Source: Candidatus Ethanoperedens thermophilum
GTDB lineage: Archaea > Halobacteriota > Methanosarcinia > Methanosarcinales > EX4572-44
DNA length: 13,652 nt
Direction: 5' to 3'
Assembly (NCBI GenBank): GCA_012910725.1
Contig: WNEG01000087.1
Span: 1 to 13,652, forward strand
Shown here: positions 6,386 to 13,652 of the stretch, in pieces
Layout: each line of letters opens with the position of its first letter
Numbering within the stretch: position 1 is the first letter of the stretch
Made by a program: the position numbers and the translations under genes
The notes under the pieces: model-generated
Told to the model about the DNA's origin: nothing
What the model saw: only the letters and a program-made list of their open reading frames with translations
The model's database searches: none

Positions 6386-6874
6386 TTATTCACTTCTATG
6401 CTTTCCTGGTTCGCCTCTTACCATATCAAGATGGGGGTTGCTGAGCCACCCGGTTTTTACATGATCTCTATGGTCAAAGAATGGAACGAAAGGTTTTAAA
6501 TCAAGCAGCGGAGTTCCGTCTAAAATATCAACTTCACTGATTTCCAGTATGTTTTCGTTCACATTCTCTAATTTTACAATAGACAATCCAACAGGATTTG
6601 GCCTATTGAAATGCCTTATTGAGAATATCCCATGCGTTTCATCATCTAAGAAAGGTGTTGAAATCAAAGAATGGCCGTCAGAGCGATGGAAATGGTAAAT
6701 GAGGATGAGATGGGAAAATCCCTCAATATCTTCCAGTCCATCGGCATATTGTTTAAATATCTCTATTTTTCCTCTTGCATCCTTTGCAAAAACACCCTGT
6801 ATCGGTGCATCTTTTTTGTCATGAAACTTTGTGTGTATGATTCCAACAGGACTGTATACTATTTTATCCATCAT
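6386..6874 (-). CDS. trmO: TrmO/TsaA-like tRNA methyltransferase
   Basis: A 162-residue protein of the TrmO (TsaA, YaeB, UPF0066) family. Bacterial TrmO uses S-adenosylmethionine to methylate N6 of threonylcarbamoyladenosine-37 in tRNA-Thr. Motifs seen are VGIIHTKF (10-17), GIFSIRHFNRPNPVGLS (82-98) and EVDILDGTPLLDLKPFVP (114-131), the two classic family signatures. It is near the length of the catalytic core alone, without the C-terminal extension of the E. coli enzyme. GGAG 11 bases before the first of two ATGs supports 6874. Its place inside a Mo/W transport operon, 35 bases after the binding protein and 20 before the permease, is odd for a tRNA enzyme and may hint at a different methylation substrate or only at co-transcription. 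Confidence 0.85.
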   Translation of the reverse strand: MMDKIVYSPVGIIHTKFHDKKDAPIQGVFAKDARGKIEIFKQYADGLEDIEGFSHLILIYHFHRSDGHSLISTPFLDDETHGIFSIRHFNRPNPVGLSIVKLENVNENILEISEVDILDGTPLLDLKPFVPFFDHRDHVKTGWLSNPHLDMVRGEPGKHRSE

Positions 6875-6909
6875 TTATTTTTTATCTCCGTTTATACTTA
6901 TTTACTGAA

Positions 6910-8655
6910 CTATTCGTATTTTGGATTGGGATATGCTGTAAAACCATGTTTTTCAAATACGGCTCTTCCTTCATCAGATGCAACGAAATCAACGAACATC
7001 GTTGCGTATTCTTTGTTTTCAGAGAACGTTAGTGTGCCTATGGGAATCACTTTTATGATATTTTGCTCAGTTGGTATCTCTATAATATCTGTTTCACTTT
7101 TAGTTCCAATCAAAGATGCCTTCCATATTATCGATGCGTCTGTGGTGCCCATGCACGTATAGATCACCAGTTCATTCACTGTTGCAGCACGGGCAGCGAC
7201 ATTTGCATTTACAGCATCAAAAATCTTATTCTTTTCAAGCAGTTTATCTCCCAATTTGCCAATTGCCGCTGCTTTTGCATCTCCAAGAACAACTTTTACC
7301 CCTGGTTTTGTAAGATCATTCAAACAGGTTACACCTGCAGGGTTTCCTTCCGGAACCGCGATCACCGGTACATGGTAAGCTATGTTCTGTTCATAGTCAA
7401 CAAAACCTTTCTCCCTTGCTGTATCGATGTACATCGTTGCCCCCGGCATGTAGGCGTCACCTGTTTCCGTTAATTCTATCTGGCTTAAGAGCGTGTTAGA
7501 ACCGCCATAGTTGTAGTTTACAGAAACGCCATATTTTTGCTCAAACAGGCTCCCAATCTCATCCATTGGTTTTCTCATTCCTGCTCCTGAATAAACCATG
7601 AGTGAAGATGGCTTAACTGTTGTTAAACCTTGAAGTGCCCCTGGCAGATTACCGCTTCCAACTGCTGGTACAATCGGCGGCTGTCCAACCTTTTTAAAGA
7701 CCTTTTGTCCCTCTGCGCCAATCACGAATTTTACAAACTCAAGCCCAAGTTCAGGGTGCAGTGCGTTCTTTGGAACAGATATGCCGTACACAATCGGTTT
7801 TCCGGTTTTTGTATTTCCATCAACGGTCTCAAGCTGCACTTTTTTATAAAAATCTGCATACTCTACACTGCTGAGGTCTATCTTTTCTGGCAGATCAACA
7901 AAACCAAGGTTGTGCTGAACTGCAACGCTTCGATACTCGAATGCGTAATCAATTCCTCCCTGTTCAAGAAGAGCAACAAGTTCCACTGACTTTGGTCGTA
8001 TGCTGACTCTTTTTGTGTTTGGCTCCATATCCTCTGGCGTTTTTATAAGATACGAACCATTTTCATCGTTTATCGTAATTGATGTCTGGCTGAGGATAAG
8101 ATCATCAAATATCATATCGTCACCGTAATTAAGTTCTGCTAGCTGGAACACCATCACAGCCCTGTATCCACATGGGTCAAAATTAGGATTTGAAAAACCA
8201 TAGACGACATCATCCTTTCGCAGAATGTCATACCAGTTTTCTTGGTTAATCTCATCAGCATACTTACTTTTTTCAGTGCTGTATGCAAGTACCATGTCGT
8301 TTCTTGCAAACCTTACCGTCCAGTCTGCATACGTTGGATACATCATGCTTGGAATGAGTGTGTAGTCGGCAGAGGCAATCACATCGCCCTTCTTTCCGAT
8401 GTCAGTTATCTGTCTTACTGCTTTAACACTGCCCATTGATTCGCGCTGGACATCAACATCTGGATGCAGGGCTTCAAACTCCTTCTCAAGTTCTGATAGC
8501 GGGACCGCGAGGCTTCCGGCATGGAAAATTTTTAATTTGATTTCTTCAGACGGTGCTTCTGTTGTGTTAGCATCATCGGCTGGTGGTTGTGCACAGCCAG
8601 AGATTGCTGCAATCAATACTGCAAAGAGAACAATTTTAATAAAATTTTTATTCAT
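6910..8655 (-). CDS. wtpA: Fused WtpA-ModA tungstate/molybdate-binding lipoprotein
   Basis: 581 residues from ATG 8655, about twice the normal length. An N-terminal signal ends in a lipobox (AAISG-C, Cys21 in this numbering), followed by a polar linker, so the protein is probably lipid-anchored outside the membrane. Domain 1, roughly residues 40-335, is WtpA-like: IFHAGSLAVP, QRESMGSV, ASADYTLIP, FSNPNFDPCGYR and YAFEYRS. Its Asp in NPNFDPCG and Glu in AFEYR match the carboxylates expected to give octahedral tungstate coordination in archaeal WtpA/ModA. Domain 2, roughly 350-581, resembles bacterial-type ModA: LMVYSGAGMRKPM, NYGGSNTLLSQI, YHVPVIAVPEGNP, VVLGDAKAAAIG and a FVDFVASDEGRAVFEKHGF end. 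A TTG at 8679 keeps the frame open, but GGTGA eight bases before ATG 8655 and the clean signal peptide favour 8655. It is first in the operon. Confidence 0.88.
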   Translation of the reverse strand: MNKNFIKIVLFAVLIAAISGCAQPPADDANTTEAPSEEIKLKIFHAGSLAVPLSELEKEFEALHPDVDVQRESMGSVKAVRQITDIGKKGDVIASADYTLIPSMMYPTYADWTVRFARNDMVLAYSTEKSKYADEINQENWYDILRKDDVVYGFSNPNFDPCGYRAVMVFQLAELNYGDDMIFDDLILSQTSITINDENGSYLIKTPEDMEPNTKRVSIRPKSVELVALLEQGGIDYAFEYRSVAVQHNLGFVDLPEKIDLSSVEYADFYKKVQLETVDGNTKTGKPIVYGISVPKNALHPELGLEFVKFVIGAEGQKVFKKVGQPPIVPAVGSGNLPGALQGLTTVKPSSLMVYSGAGMRKPMDEIGSLFEQKYGVSVNYNYGGSNTLLSQIELTETGDAYMPGATMYIDTAREKGFVDYEQNIAYHVPVIAVPEGNPAGVTCLNDLTKPGVKVVLGDAKAAAIGKLGDKLLEKNKIFDAVNANVAARAATVNELVIYTCMGTTDASIIWKASLIGTKSETDIIEIPTEQNIIKVIPIGTLTFSENKEYATMFVDFVASDEGRAVFEKHGFTAYPNPKYE

Positions 8656-8699
8656 ATTTTTCTTCACCCATTTTATCAATCCTATGCTTTTGAGAATTC

Positions 8700-8723
8700 C
8701 TTATGTTAGCACAAACATATAAC
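8700..8723 (-). promoter_or_regulatory. ModE-like operator overlapping the probable TATA box of the Mo/W operon
   Basis: TATGTT (8702-8707) and AACATA (8714-8719) form a 6-bp inverted repeat with a six-base spacer. On the minus strand the site runs GTTATATG ... TAACATAAG, resembling the E. coli modA operator halves (CGTTATAT ... TACATAACG). GTTATATG is also the best TATA-like sequence before the binding-protein gene, about 65 bases from its ATG, so a bound repressor would block TBP. Assignment to ModE is by likeness from memory; no modE gene is in the window. Confidence 0.42.
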
Positions 8724-8869
8724 TGATGATTGATAAAGGTTACGAAAAAAAAGTTGTGTTGCGTTCGGGGGGCTATCAAATTCAGCTTTAAAAGTTCCGG
8801 TTTCTAATTCGACAAGCCTATCTGTTCTGTTAAGGTTTTTGATTCTGTCCTGATAAACGTGTTACCTAA

Positions 8870-8986
8870 TACTACTTTGTCAGATTAACCACCCATTCAG
8901 GCGCTTGATCCTGGTTTTGTTTTCTAAACGGTTTAAGGCCATGCCACCATCCGCTGTTGTTTTGTCTGTAATGTGACAAAGTAGGA
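8870..8986. mobile_element. MITE-like element with 18-bp terminal inverted repeats and CTAA target duplication
   Basis: The left end TACTACTTTGTCAGATTA (8870-8887) and the inverted right end TCCTACTTTGTCACATTA (8969-8986, reverse complement) match in 16 of 18 bases, with an uninterrupted 11-bp core. CTAA stands directly outside both ends (8866-8869 and 8987-8990), as expected of a 4-bp target duplication; YTAR-type targets are typical of the IS5 group. Inside, one minus-strand frame is open for about 35 codons (SHYRQNNSGWWHGLKPF ...) and stops with TAG inside the left repeat. This may be residual transposase sequence, though I do not recognise it. At 117 bp it cannot encode its own transposase. 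The rest of the 8656-9003 gap shows only the operator region. Confidence 0.55.
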
Positions 8987-9003
8987 CTAAAGAAGGTTAA
9001 CTT

Positions 9004-9435
9004 TCATTGGATAATTACTTCATCAATGTCATGGTGCCTGCTAACAATCATTTTTACCCTACTTATGTTTCGGCCCCCTTTACCTATAGCAAATCCTCTC
9101 TCTCCAGCAGATACGTTTAAATAAGCAATACGTTTACCTTTCTTCTCCTCTATACTAATATTTTTAATTGAGACTGGTTGAATAACATTTTCTATGAACT
9201 CACGCACATCATCAGAATACTCTATGATCTCTATCTGTTTATTGATTATTGACTTTACGCGATTGACATGGTCGCCACCTTTACCAATAGCTGCACCCAT
9301 ATCTTCACTTTTTACAACAAATGTTACCTTATTAAGCTCATCATCTATCATGCAGTCGATAGGAGATGCACCTGTTATCCGCTCAAACAGTACAATGTAT
9401 CGCATCCCGTCCGTGTCAAGTTTAACTTCACTCAA
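9004..9435 (-). CDS. nusA: Archaeal transcription factor NusA-like protein (two KH domains)
   Basis: A 143-residue protein made only of two KH RNA-binding domains, the archaeal form lacking the S1 and N-terminal polymerase-binding domains of bacterial NusA. The KH loops are AAIGKGGDHVNRVKSI (48-63, GKGG 51-54) and FAIGKGGRNISRVKMI (115-130, GKGG 118-121). It is taken to act in transcription elongation or termination, which its place behind the polymerase genes supports. The start is TTG at 9435, overlapping the L30e stop by four bases; it preserves the family N-terminus (SEVKLDTDGMRYIVLFE), whereas the first ATG (residue 11) would remove it. It is the last gene of this operon here. Confidence 0.92.
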   Translation of the reverse strand: MSEVKLDTDGMRYIVLFERITGASPIDCMIDDELNKVTFVVKSEDMGAAIGKGGDHVNRVKSIINKQIEIIEYSDDVREFIENVIQPVSIKNISIEEKKGKRIAYLNVSAGERGFAIGKGGRNISRVKMIVSRHHDIDEVIIQ

Positions 9436-9722
9436 GATGAAAGACCTGTAAGTGTGGTAATATCGCTTTCATCAGCTTCAAGTACTGCAAGGGCAGCTAT
9501 TGAAAAGGGCTTCCCACATGCAGTTCCAAGCTCCACTCCATTACCATTATATTCGATCAAATTGTCAATATTGATCTTATTTTTTAACTCTGGTGGGCAG
9601 GTTGAAGCTACAACCACGATCTTTGCCAGACCGTCATCTGTATTTTTAATTACCTGTTTTGCACCAATTACTACCTTACCTTTCTTGATAACATTTCTCA
9701 GTATACTATCTATCTCAACCAT
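9432..9722 (-). CDS. rpl30e: Large-subunit ribosomal protein L30e
   Basis: A 96-residue protein of the L7Ae/L30e/S12e RNA-binding family. GKVVIGAKQVIKN (15-27), KIVVVASTCPPEL (34-46) and a conserved end VELGTACGKPFSIAALAVLE (63-82) are the usual L30e landmarks. It lies between rpoA2 and nusA, as in most Euryarchaeota, starting 14 bases after rpoA2 and overlapping nusA by four bases. AGAGGT about ten bases upstream supports the ATG. Confusion with the paralogue L7Ae is unlikely given length and neighbours. Confidence 0.92.
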   Translation of the reverse strand: MVEIDSILRNVIKKGKVVIGAKQVIKNTDDGLAKIVVVASTCPPELKNKINIDNLIEYNGNGVELGTACGKPFSIAALAVLEADESDITTLTGLSS

Positions 9723-9736
9723 GATGGTTCAAACCT

Positions 9737-10954
9737 CTATATTGTTTTTGCTACGAGTCTTACATTGCCTGTTCCGAGCTTGACTGGCTGTCCTACGATC
9801 ACGTTTTCGGTCACACCACCCAATTCATCGACATCACCTCTTATGCCTGATTCCAACAGGTGATGTACAGTCACCTCAAAAGCAGCTCTTGCAAGCACAC
9901 TTGCTTTTTCGCCTGATATGCCGTGCCGTCCAATTTGTTTAACTTCGCCGTCGCAGGTCATAATATCTGCAACAAGCATCACATGACGGATATCAACGGT
10001 TAAACCCTGTTCTCTTAGTGTAGCCATTATTTCGTCTATGATTGACTGCCGGGCGGCTTCAATACCAAGCACCTCTGCCATTTCAAGTATATTATTTGTT
10101 CGTGTGCGGGTTGCATCCACACCACCTACTTCCATAACACTTTTGAGAGCAGACCCCTCGGTGTATAGGATATATTCATCGCTTTCTTTACGGATCACCA
10201 CTCTTTTTATCTCTTTAATCCCTTTTAAGTGAACAGATCGTATCTTCTTAGCAAGCTGGAGCAGTTCACGATATGACACCTTTTCAGGAGCTGTGGTAAG
10301 AGTATACTCGTTTAATTCTACAGGCAAGCCTATTGTATCCTCCACTTTTAATGCTACTTCCTCTGCAGTCATGTTTCGCATCTCAAGAGCCTTTGGATTG
10401 AGACTTACAGTAATTTTCATCAACGAGATATCAGTGGTAATATCTCCTAAATGGTAAAGAATTGTTGATTCTATCTTCCATGCAATATCCCGGGATTTAT
10501 TTCTGTCATTGGAATACTCGTTTTTAAGATAAATCGTTAACATTGGAGTGCTTGGATTTTTGCGTGCATCTACCAGTTCAATAATTCGTGGAAGGCCAAG
10601 AGTTACATTTATTTCAGCCACACCAGCATAATGGAAGGTACGCATAGTCATCTGTGTGCCCGGCTCGCCAATAGATTGAGCAGACACAACACCAGCAGCT
10701 TCATAGGGGGGAATGGATGATTGCTTATATCGTTTAAGTGTAAGCTCAATGATTTTTTCAAGCTCCTCTTCTGTTAACTCTCGATTTTCAAGTTCACTAA
10801 TCAACGTTTCACATATCTTCAGTGGAAGTTGCAAGCTGCGAATTCTTGACGTATAAGAAAGTATAAATTCACCTCGTTCTCCTGCATCTGGAATGTTATT
10901 TCTGTACAACGAAGTTGTGCAGTTTCTTGAATTTATTACATCTGAATCAATCAT
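9737..10954 (-). CDS. rpoA2: DNA-directed RNA polymerase subunit A''
   Basis: 405 residues forming the C-terminal third of the largest polymerase subunit, split from A' as in Archaea. The trigger-loop region is visible as AAGVVSAQSIGEPGTQMTM (86-104) with RTFHYAGVAEINVTLGLPRI (105-124), followed by IELVDARKNPSTP. Later come the jaw and cleft segments, ending with GGVDATRTRTNNILEM and a C-terminal VTHHLLESGIRGD-like part (HHLLESGIRGDVDEL). No intein interrupts it. The ATG overlaps the rpoA1 stop by eight bases, so the two halves are translated together. Confidence 0.95.
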   Translation of the reverse strand: MIDSDVINSRNCTTSLYRNNIPDAGERGEFILSYTSRIRSLQLPLKICETLISELENRELTEEELEKIIELTLKRYKQSSIPPYEAAGVVSAQSIGEPGTQMTMRTFHYAGVAEINVTLGLPRIIELVDARKNPSTPMLTIYLKNEYSNDRNKSRDIAWKIESTILYHLGDITTDISLMKITVSLNPKALEMRNMTAEEVALKVEDTIGLPVELNEYTLTTAPEKVSYRELLQLAKKIRSVHLKGIKEIKRVVIRKESDEYILYTEGSALKSVMEVGGVDATRTRTNNILEMAEVLGIEAARQSIIDEIMATLREQGLTVDIRHVMLVADIMTCDGEVKQIGRHGISGEKASVLARAAFEVTVHHLLESGIRGDVDELGGVTENVIVGQPVKLGTGNVRLVAKTI

Positions 10955-13586
10955 TTTGCCCTCTTGTAGTTAACACGGTATCGATGATACGTGCGATGCT
11001 CTCCCTTGTTCCAAAATCTCCTTTCATTGGATCAAGCCCATCTTCTCCATACTTGAATTGTATGATCATACCTCTGGTATCTCTTACTGTTTCGTCATAC
11101 TGCACTTCCAAATCCTGCAGTGCATTAACCATCCTTCGCTGCAAATACCCGGATTGTGATGTACGAACAGCAGTATCTACCAGTCCTTCACGCCCGCCTA
11201 TGGCATGGAAGAAATACTCGGTTGGAGATAAGCCTTTTTTATAGCTTGACTTGACAAAACCGTGTGCATCTGCGCCACGATCACCTCGCTCATAGTGAGA
11301 GAGGGTTCTATCATTATAGCCTCTCTGGATGCGTTCTCCTCGCACAGCCTGCTGTCCAATACAACCAGCCATCTGGGTAAGGTTGAGCATTGAACCTCTT
11401 GCGCCTGATTGTGCCATAATCACTGCTGAATTGGAAAGACCAAGATGTCTACCTGCAATCTCACCAGCATTGTCTCTTGCTGTTCCAAGTTCTTGCATGA
11501 TTTTCATCTCCAGTGTTTCATCAATGCTTCGCCCTGGCAATTGTTCCAGTTCTCCTGCTTTATAAGCCGAGATAAGCTTTTTAACATGCTCTTCTGCATC
11601 ATGCAGTACTTCATCAATCTGCACAATTGCTTCGGGTGGCACATCTTCATCGCTTATTCCAAAGCTTAACCCTATCTTCATAACAGCACGTATGGCAAGT
11701 CGTGTCATATCATCAACAAATCTCCGAGCATTTTCTGCACCATACTCCTTGTAAATCTTATCGAGGATTAAACTTTTAAACGCCCCGACTGCCTTTCCAT
11801 CGATAGAGCCGTATTTAACCACCCCATCTTCGATGATCACATACGCTTCGCGTTCACATTCCTCTTTCTTGCACACATCACAGTGTTCGCATATTTCTGC
11901 TTTGAATTCAAGAGATAATCCTTTTGGTAATATCATGCTGAAGATCTGCCTGCCAGTCCAGTAAGGCTTTCCATTTTCATATCCAGCAGGCTCTACAAGT
12001 TCCCCGATGTTAGATTTTTTTAGAAGCTCAAGAGCCTCTGCTTTATGTATTTTCTTATCTCTATTGGTAAGCAGGTACGATCCAGAGATATGATCGTGTA
12101 TGCCGCCTATGATTGGACCCCCAAACCTTGGGGAAAGAATATTCTGATCCACATGCATCAGTATCTTTGCCTCTGCTCTCGCCTCTTCTGTCTGAAGCAC
12201 ATGAAGGTTCATCTCATCACCATCAAAATCAGCGTTATATGGTGGACAGACTGCTGGATTCAATCGGAAAGTCTTTTGTGGAAGCACTTTTACTTCATGA
12301 GCCATGATACTCATCCGATGCAGTGAAGGTTGTCTGTTAAAGAGTACTATGTCACCATCTTTTAAATGTCTCTCTATCTTCCATCCAACCGCAATCGTCG
12401 TAATAAGCTCATCCACATTTTTATCTGCAATCTTGATGCGATGTCCATCGCTTCGAATCACGTAGTTTGCACCCGGATGCTGCTGTGTTCCTCTTGACAC
12501 ATATTTCTTTGCCTCGTCGATGTTCCGTGGTGTTATATTCATGGTTATGGTCATTTCCTTTGCAATTTCTTCTGGCACCCCCACCTCTTTGATGCTAATA
12601 TTTGGATCGGGAGATATGACCGTTCGTGCTGAAAAGTTAACACGTTTTCCTGACAGGCTGCCCCTGAATCGACCTTCTTTCCCTTTTAATCGCTGGGACA
12701 ATGTTTTGAGTGGGCGACCTGAACGATGACGTGCTGGAGGCACACCTGACACTGTGTTATCTATGAATGTGGTAATGTGGTACTGGAGTAGTTCCCACAG
12801 ATCTTCTATGATTAATTGTGGGGCTCCCGCCTCTCGATTTTCATTGAAACGCTGGTTGATTCTGATAATATCTACCAGCTTGTGGGTGATATCGTCCTCG
12901 CTTCGCTGCCCTGATTCAAGTGTGATAGACGGCCGCATAGTTACAGGAGGTACTGGTAGTACCGTTGGAAGCATCCATTCCGGACGTGCACTTTTTGGAT
13001 CCATGCCCATTACTTCCATGTCTTTATCAGATATCTTCTCAAAGAGGTCCCTGATGTCTGCAGGCATCAGTTTATGTTTATCCTCAACATACGTGGTCGG
13101 CTTTTCAAATTTAATCTCAAGCTGCCGCTCACCACAATAGGGGCATTCCTTTACCTTTCGAGCTTCCTTGAACACCGTATTTACTACATCTTCGATAGGC
13201 TGCCCCAATCTCTGTTTAGCATATATATCATCTAAATATTTCATCTTTTCTAATGGATTTAACAAGAGCGAGCCGCATGATCTGCACACTGCACGCAGAA
13301 TCTTTCGAATCAATTTTGCAAAACCTACGTGAATGACAGGTGCCACCAGTTCGATGTGACCAAAGTGTCCCGGGCATTCACCTGCTCGCTGTCCACATGT
13401 TTTACAGCGAAGACCCGGATCGATGACACCAAGTCTTGTATCCATTAAACCCATATCAATGGGAAAACCATCATCATCATAAGTATCTGCTGTTATTATT
13501 CTGGTAACACTCATTTTTCTAAATTCTTTTGGAGATATGAGCCCAAATTTGATTTTGCCAATTTTTTTTGGAGTTGAGTGAATCAT
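10947..13586 (-). CDS. rpoA1: DNA-directed RNA polymerase subunit A'
   Basis: 879 residues forming the N-terminal two thirds of the largest subunit, including the active site. A clamp zinc site is CKTCGQRAGECPGHFGH (61-77: C61, C64, C71, H74), with a second at C101/C104 and C148/C151. RLKGKEGRFRGSLSGKRVNF (299-318) precedes the catalytic NADFDGD (451-457), whose D453, D455 and D457 bind magnesium. The bridge helix lies near GGREGLVDTAVRTSQSGYL (797-815). A four-cysteine cluster at 566-577 (C566, C569, C572, C577) is an extra feature. No intein is present. AGGT about eight bases before the ATG is a weak ribosome binding site. Length is normal for archaeal A'. Confidence 0.96.
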   Translation of the reverse strand: MIHSTPKKIGKIKFGLISPKEFRKMSVTRIITADTYDDDGFPIDMGLMDTRLGVIDPGLRCKTCGQRAGECPGHFGHIELVAPVIHVGFAKLIRKILRAVCRSCGSLLLNPLEKMKYLDDIYAKQRLGQPIEDVVNTVFKEARKVKECPYCGERQLEIKFEKPTTYVEDKHKLMPADIRDLFEKISDKDMEVMGMDPKSARPEWMLPTVLPVPPVTMRPSITLESGQRSEDDITHKLVDIIRINQRFNENREAGAPQLIIEDLWELLQYHITTFIDNTVSGVPPARHRSGRPLKTLSQRLKGKEGRFRGSLSGKRVNFSARTVISPDPNISIKEVGVPEEIAKEMTITMNITPRNIDEAKKYVSRGTQQHPGANYVIRSDGHRIKIADKNVDELITTIAVGWKIERHLKDGDIVLFNRQPSLHRMSIMAHEVKVLPQKTFRLNPAVCPPYNADFDGDEMNLHVLQTEEARAEAKILMHVDQNILSPRFGGPIIGGIHDHISGSYLLTNRDKKIHKAEALELLKKSNIGELVEPAGYENGKPYWTGRQIFSMILPKGLSLEFKAEICEHCDVCKKEECEREAYVIIEDGVVKYGSIDGKAVGAFKSLILDKIYKEYGAENARRFVDDMTRLAIRAVMKIGLSFGISDEDVPPEAIVQIDEVLHDAEEHVKKLISAYKAGELEQLPGRSIDETLEMKIMQELGTARDNAGEIAGRHLGLSNSAVIMAQSGARGSMLNLTQMAGCIGQQAVRGERIQRGYNDRTLSHYERGDRGADAHGFVKSSYKKGLSPTEYFFHAIGGREGLVDTAVRTSQSGYLQRRMVNALQDLEVQYDETVRDTRGMIIQFKYGEDGLDPMKGDFGTRESIARIIDTVLTTRGQND

Positions 13587-13630
13587 ATATTAAAACCTAT
13601 TTTAGTATGTTTAGTTCCTTTTAATTTATT

Positions 13631-13652
13631 TTATACTGCATCCTCTAATGTA
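13631..13652 (-). CDS. rpoB: Probable last codons of RNA polymerase subunit B (partial)
   Basis: The minus strand at the right edge reads T-L-E-D-A-V then TAA (stop 13631-13633), 44 bases before rpoA1. rpoB (or rpoB') precedes rpoA1 in nearly all archaea, and short charged endings of this kind are common there. Only six codons are in the window, so the call depends mainly on gene order. Confidence 0.4.

Noticed and set aside
6671..7162. Open frame of 163 codons on the plus strand
   Set aside because: It spans the antisense of trmO, a short gap and the end of the binding-protein gene, all of which are clearly coding on the other strand.
8706..8861. Minus-strand frame open for 51 codons between the MITE and the Mo/W operon
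   Set aside because: It has no start codon and no ribosome binding site, runs through the putative operator, and the translation (RTDRLVELETGTF...) is not recognised. It is possibly a gene relic but not supportable as one.
8872..8984. The 11-bp inverted repeat as a transcription terminator for nusA
   Set aside because: The arms are about 90 bases apart with no T-run after them, and the CTAA duplications fit a transposon border better.
9268..9783. Open frame of 171 codons on the plus strand
   Set aside because: It is antisense to nusA, rpl30e and the end of rpoA2 and its translation resembles no family.
9737..13586. Inteins in the polymerase subunits
   Set aside because: rpoA1 and rpoA2 have normal lengths and uninterrupted conserved motifs; no splicing-domain sequence was seen.

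Overview
The window reads as a piece of a euryarchaeal chromosome, most likely a methanogen, methane oxidiser or related anaerobe of the Methanomicrobia/Halobacteriota side. The grounds are: RNA polymerase largest subunit split into A' and A'' followed by archaeal L30e and a short two-KH NusA; an MfnA-type decarboxylase (methanofuran or beta-alanine synthesis); TATA-like promoters; and GGAGGTG/GGTGA ribosome binding sites. Base composition is moderately AT-rich. I cannot name the species.

Layout. (1) Positions 1-1281, minus strand, is a worn accessory patch. It holds a DUF4258-DUF2283 pair resembling a toxin-antitoxin module, joined to the broken 5' end of a secreted beta-helix (NosD-like) protein. 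Next come the C-terminal stub of a formylglycine-generating-enzyme (FGE) type protein, a short tandem repeat, and a promoter/leader motif that occurs twice, at 20-37 and 966-983. The 950-1281 gap holds only these remnants. (2) At 1282-4241 a TIM-barrel sugar-isomerase-like gene and mfnA diverge from a shared 100-bp promoter region. mfnA then converges on, and overlaps by 50 bp, a membrane protein of the UPF0104/LPG-synthase-TM family. (3) At 4484-8655 a four-gene minus-strand operon makes a tungstate/molybdate ABC importer: binding lipoprotein, TrmO-like methyltransferase, permease, ATPase. The binding protein is unusual, because a WtpA-like domain is fused to a second ModA-like domain. A ModE-like dyad covers the likely promoter. 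(4) The gap 8656-9003 carries that operator region and a 117-bp MITE-like element with 18-bp inverted ends and CTAA target repeats. (5) At 9004-13652, minus strand, lies the RNA polymerase cluster: the probable last codons of rpoB, then rpoA1, rpoA2, rpl30e and nusA, mostly overlapping or tightly packed. The rps12-rps7-EF genes that usually follow nusA in Euryarchaeota are absent, and the MITE sits at that break.

Functionally, the polymerase block is housekeeping. The importer supplies Mo/W for enzymes such as formylmethanofuran dehydrogenase, and MfnA contributes to the methanofuran cofactor of that same enzyme. That metabolic link is inference from known pathways. The most interesting points are the dual-domain oxyanion binding protein with an embedded trmO and ModE-like operator, the MITE at the broken str-type operon, and the decayed surface-protein/toxin-antitoxin patch at the left edge.
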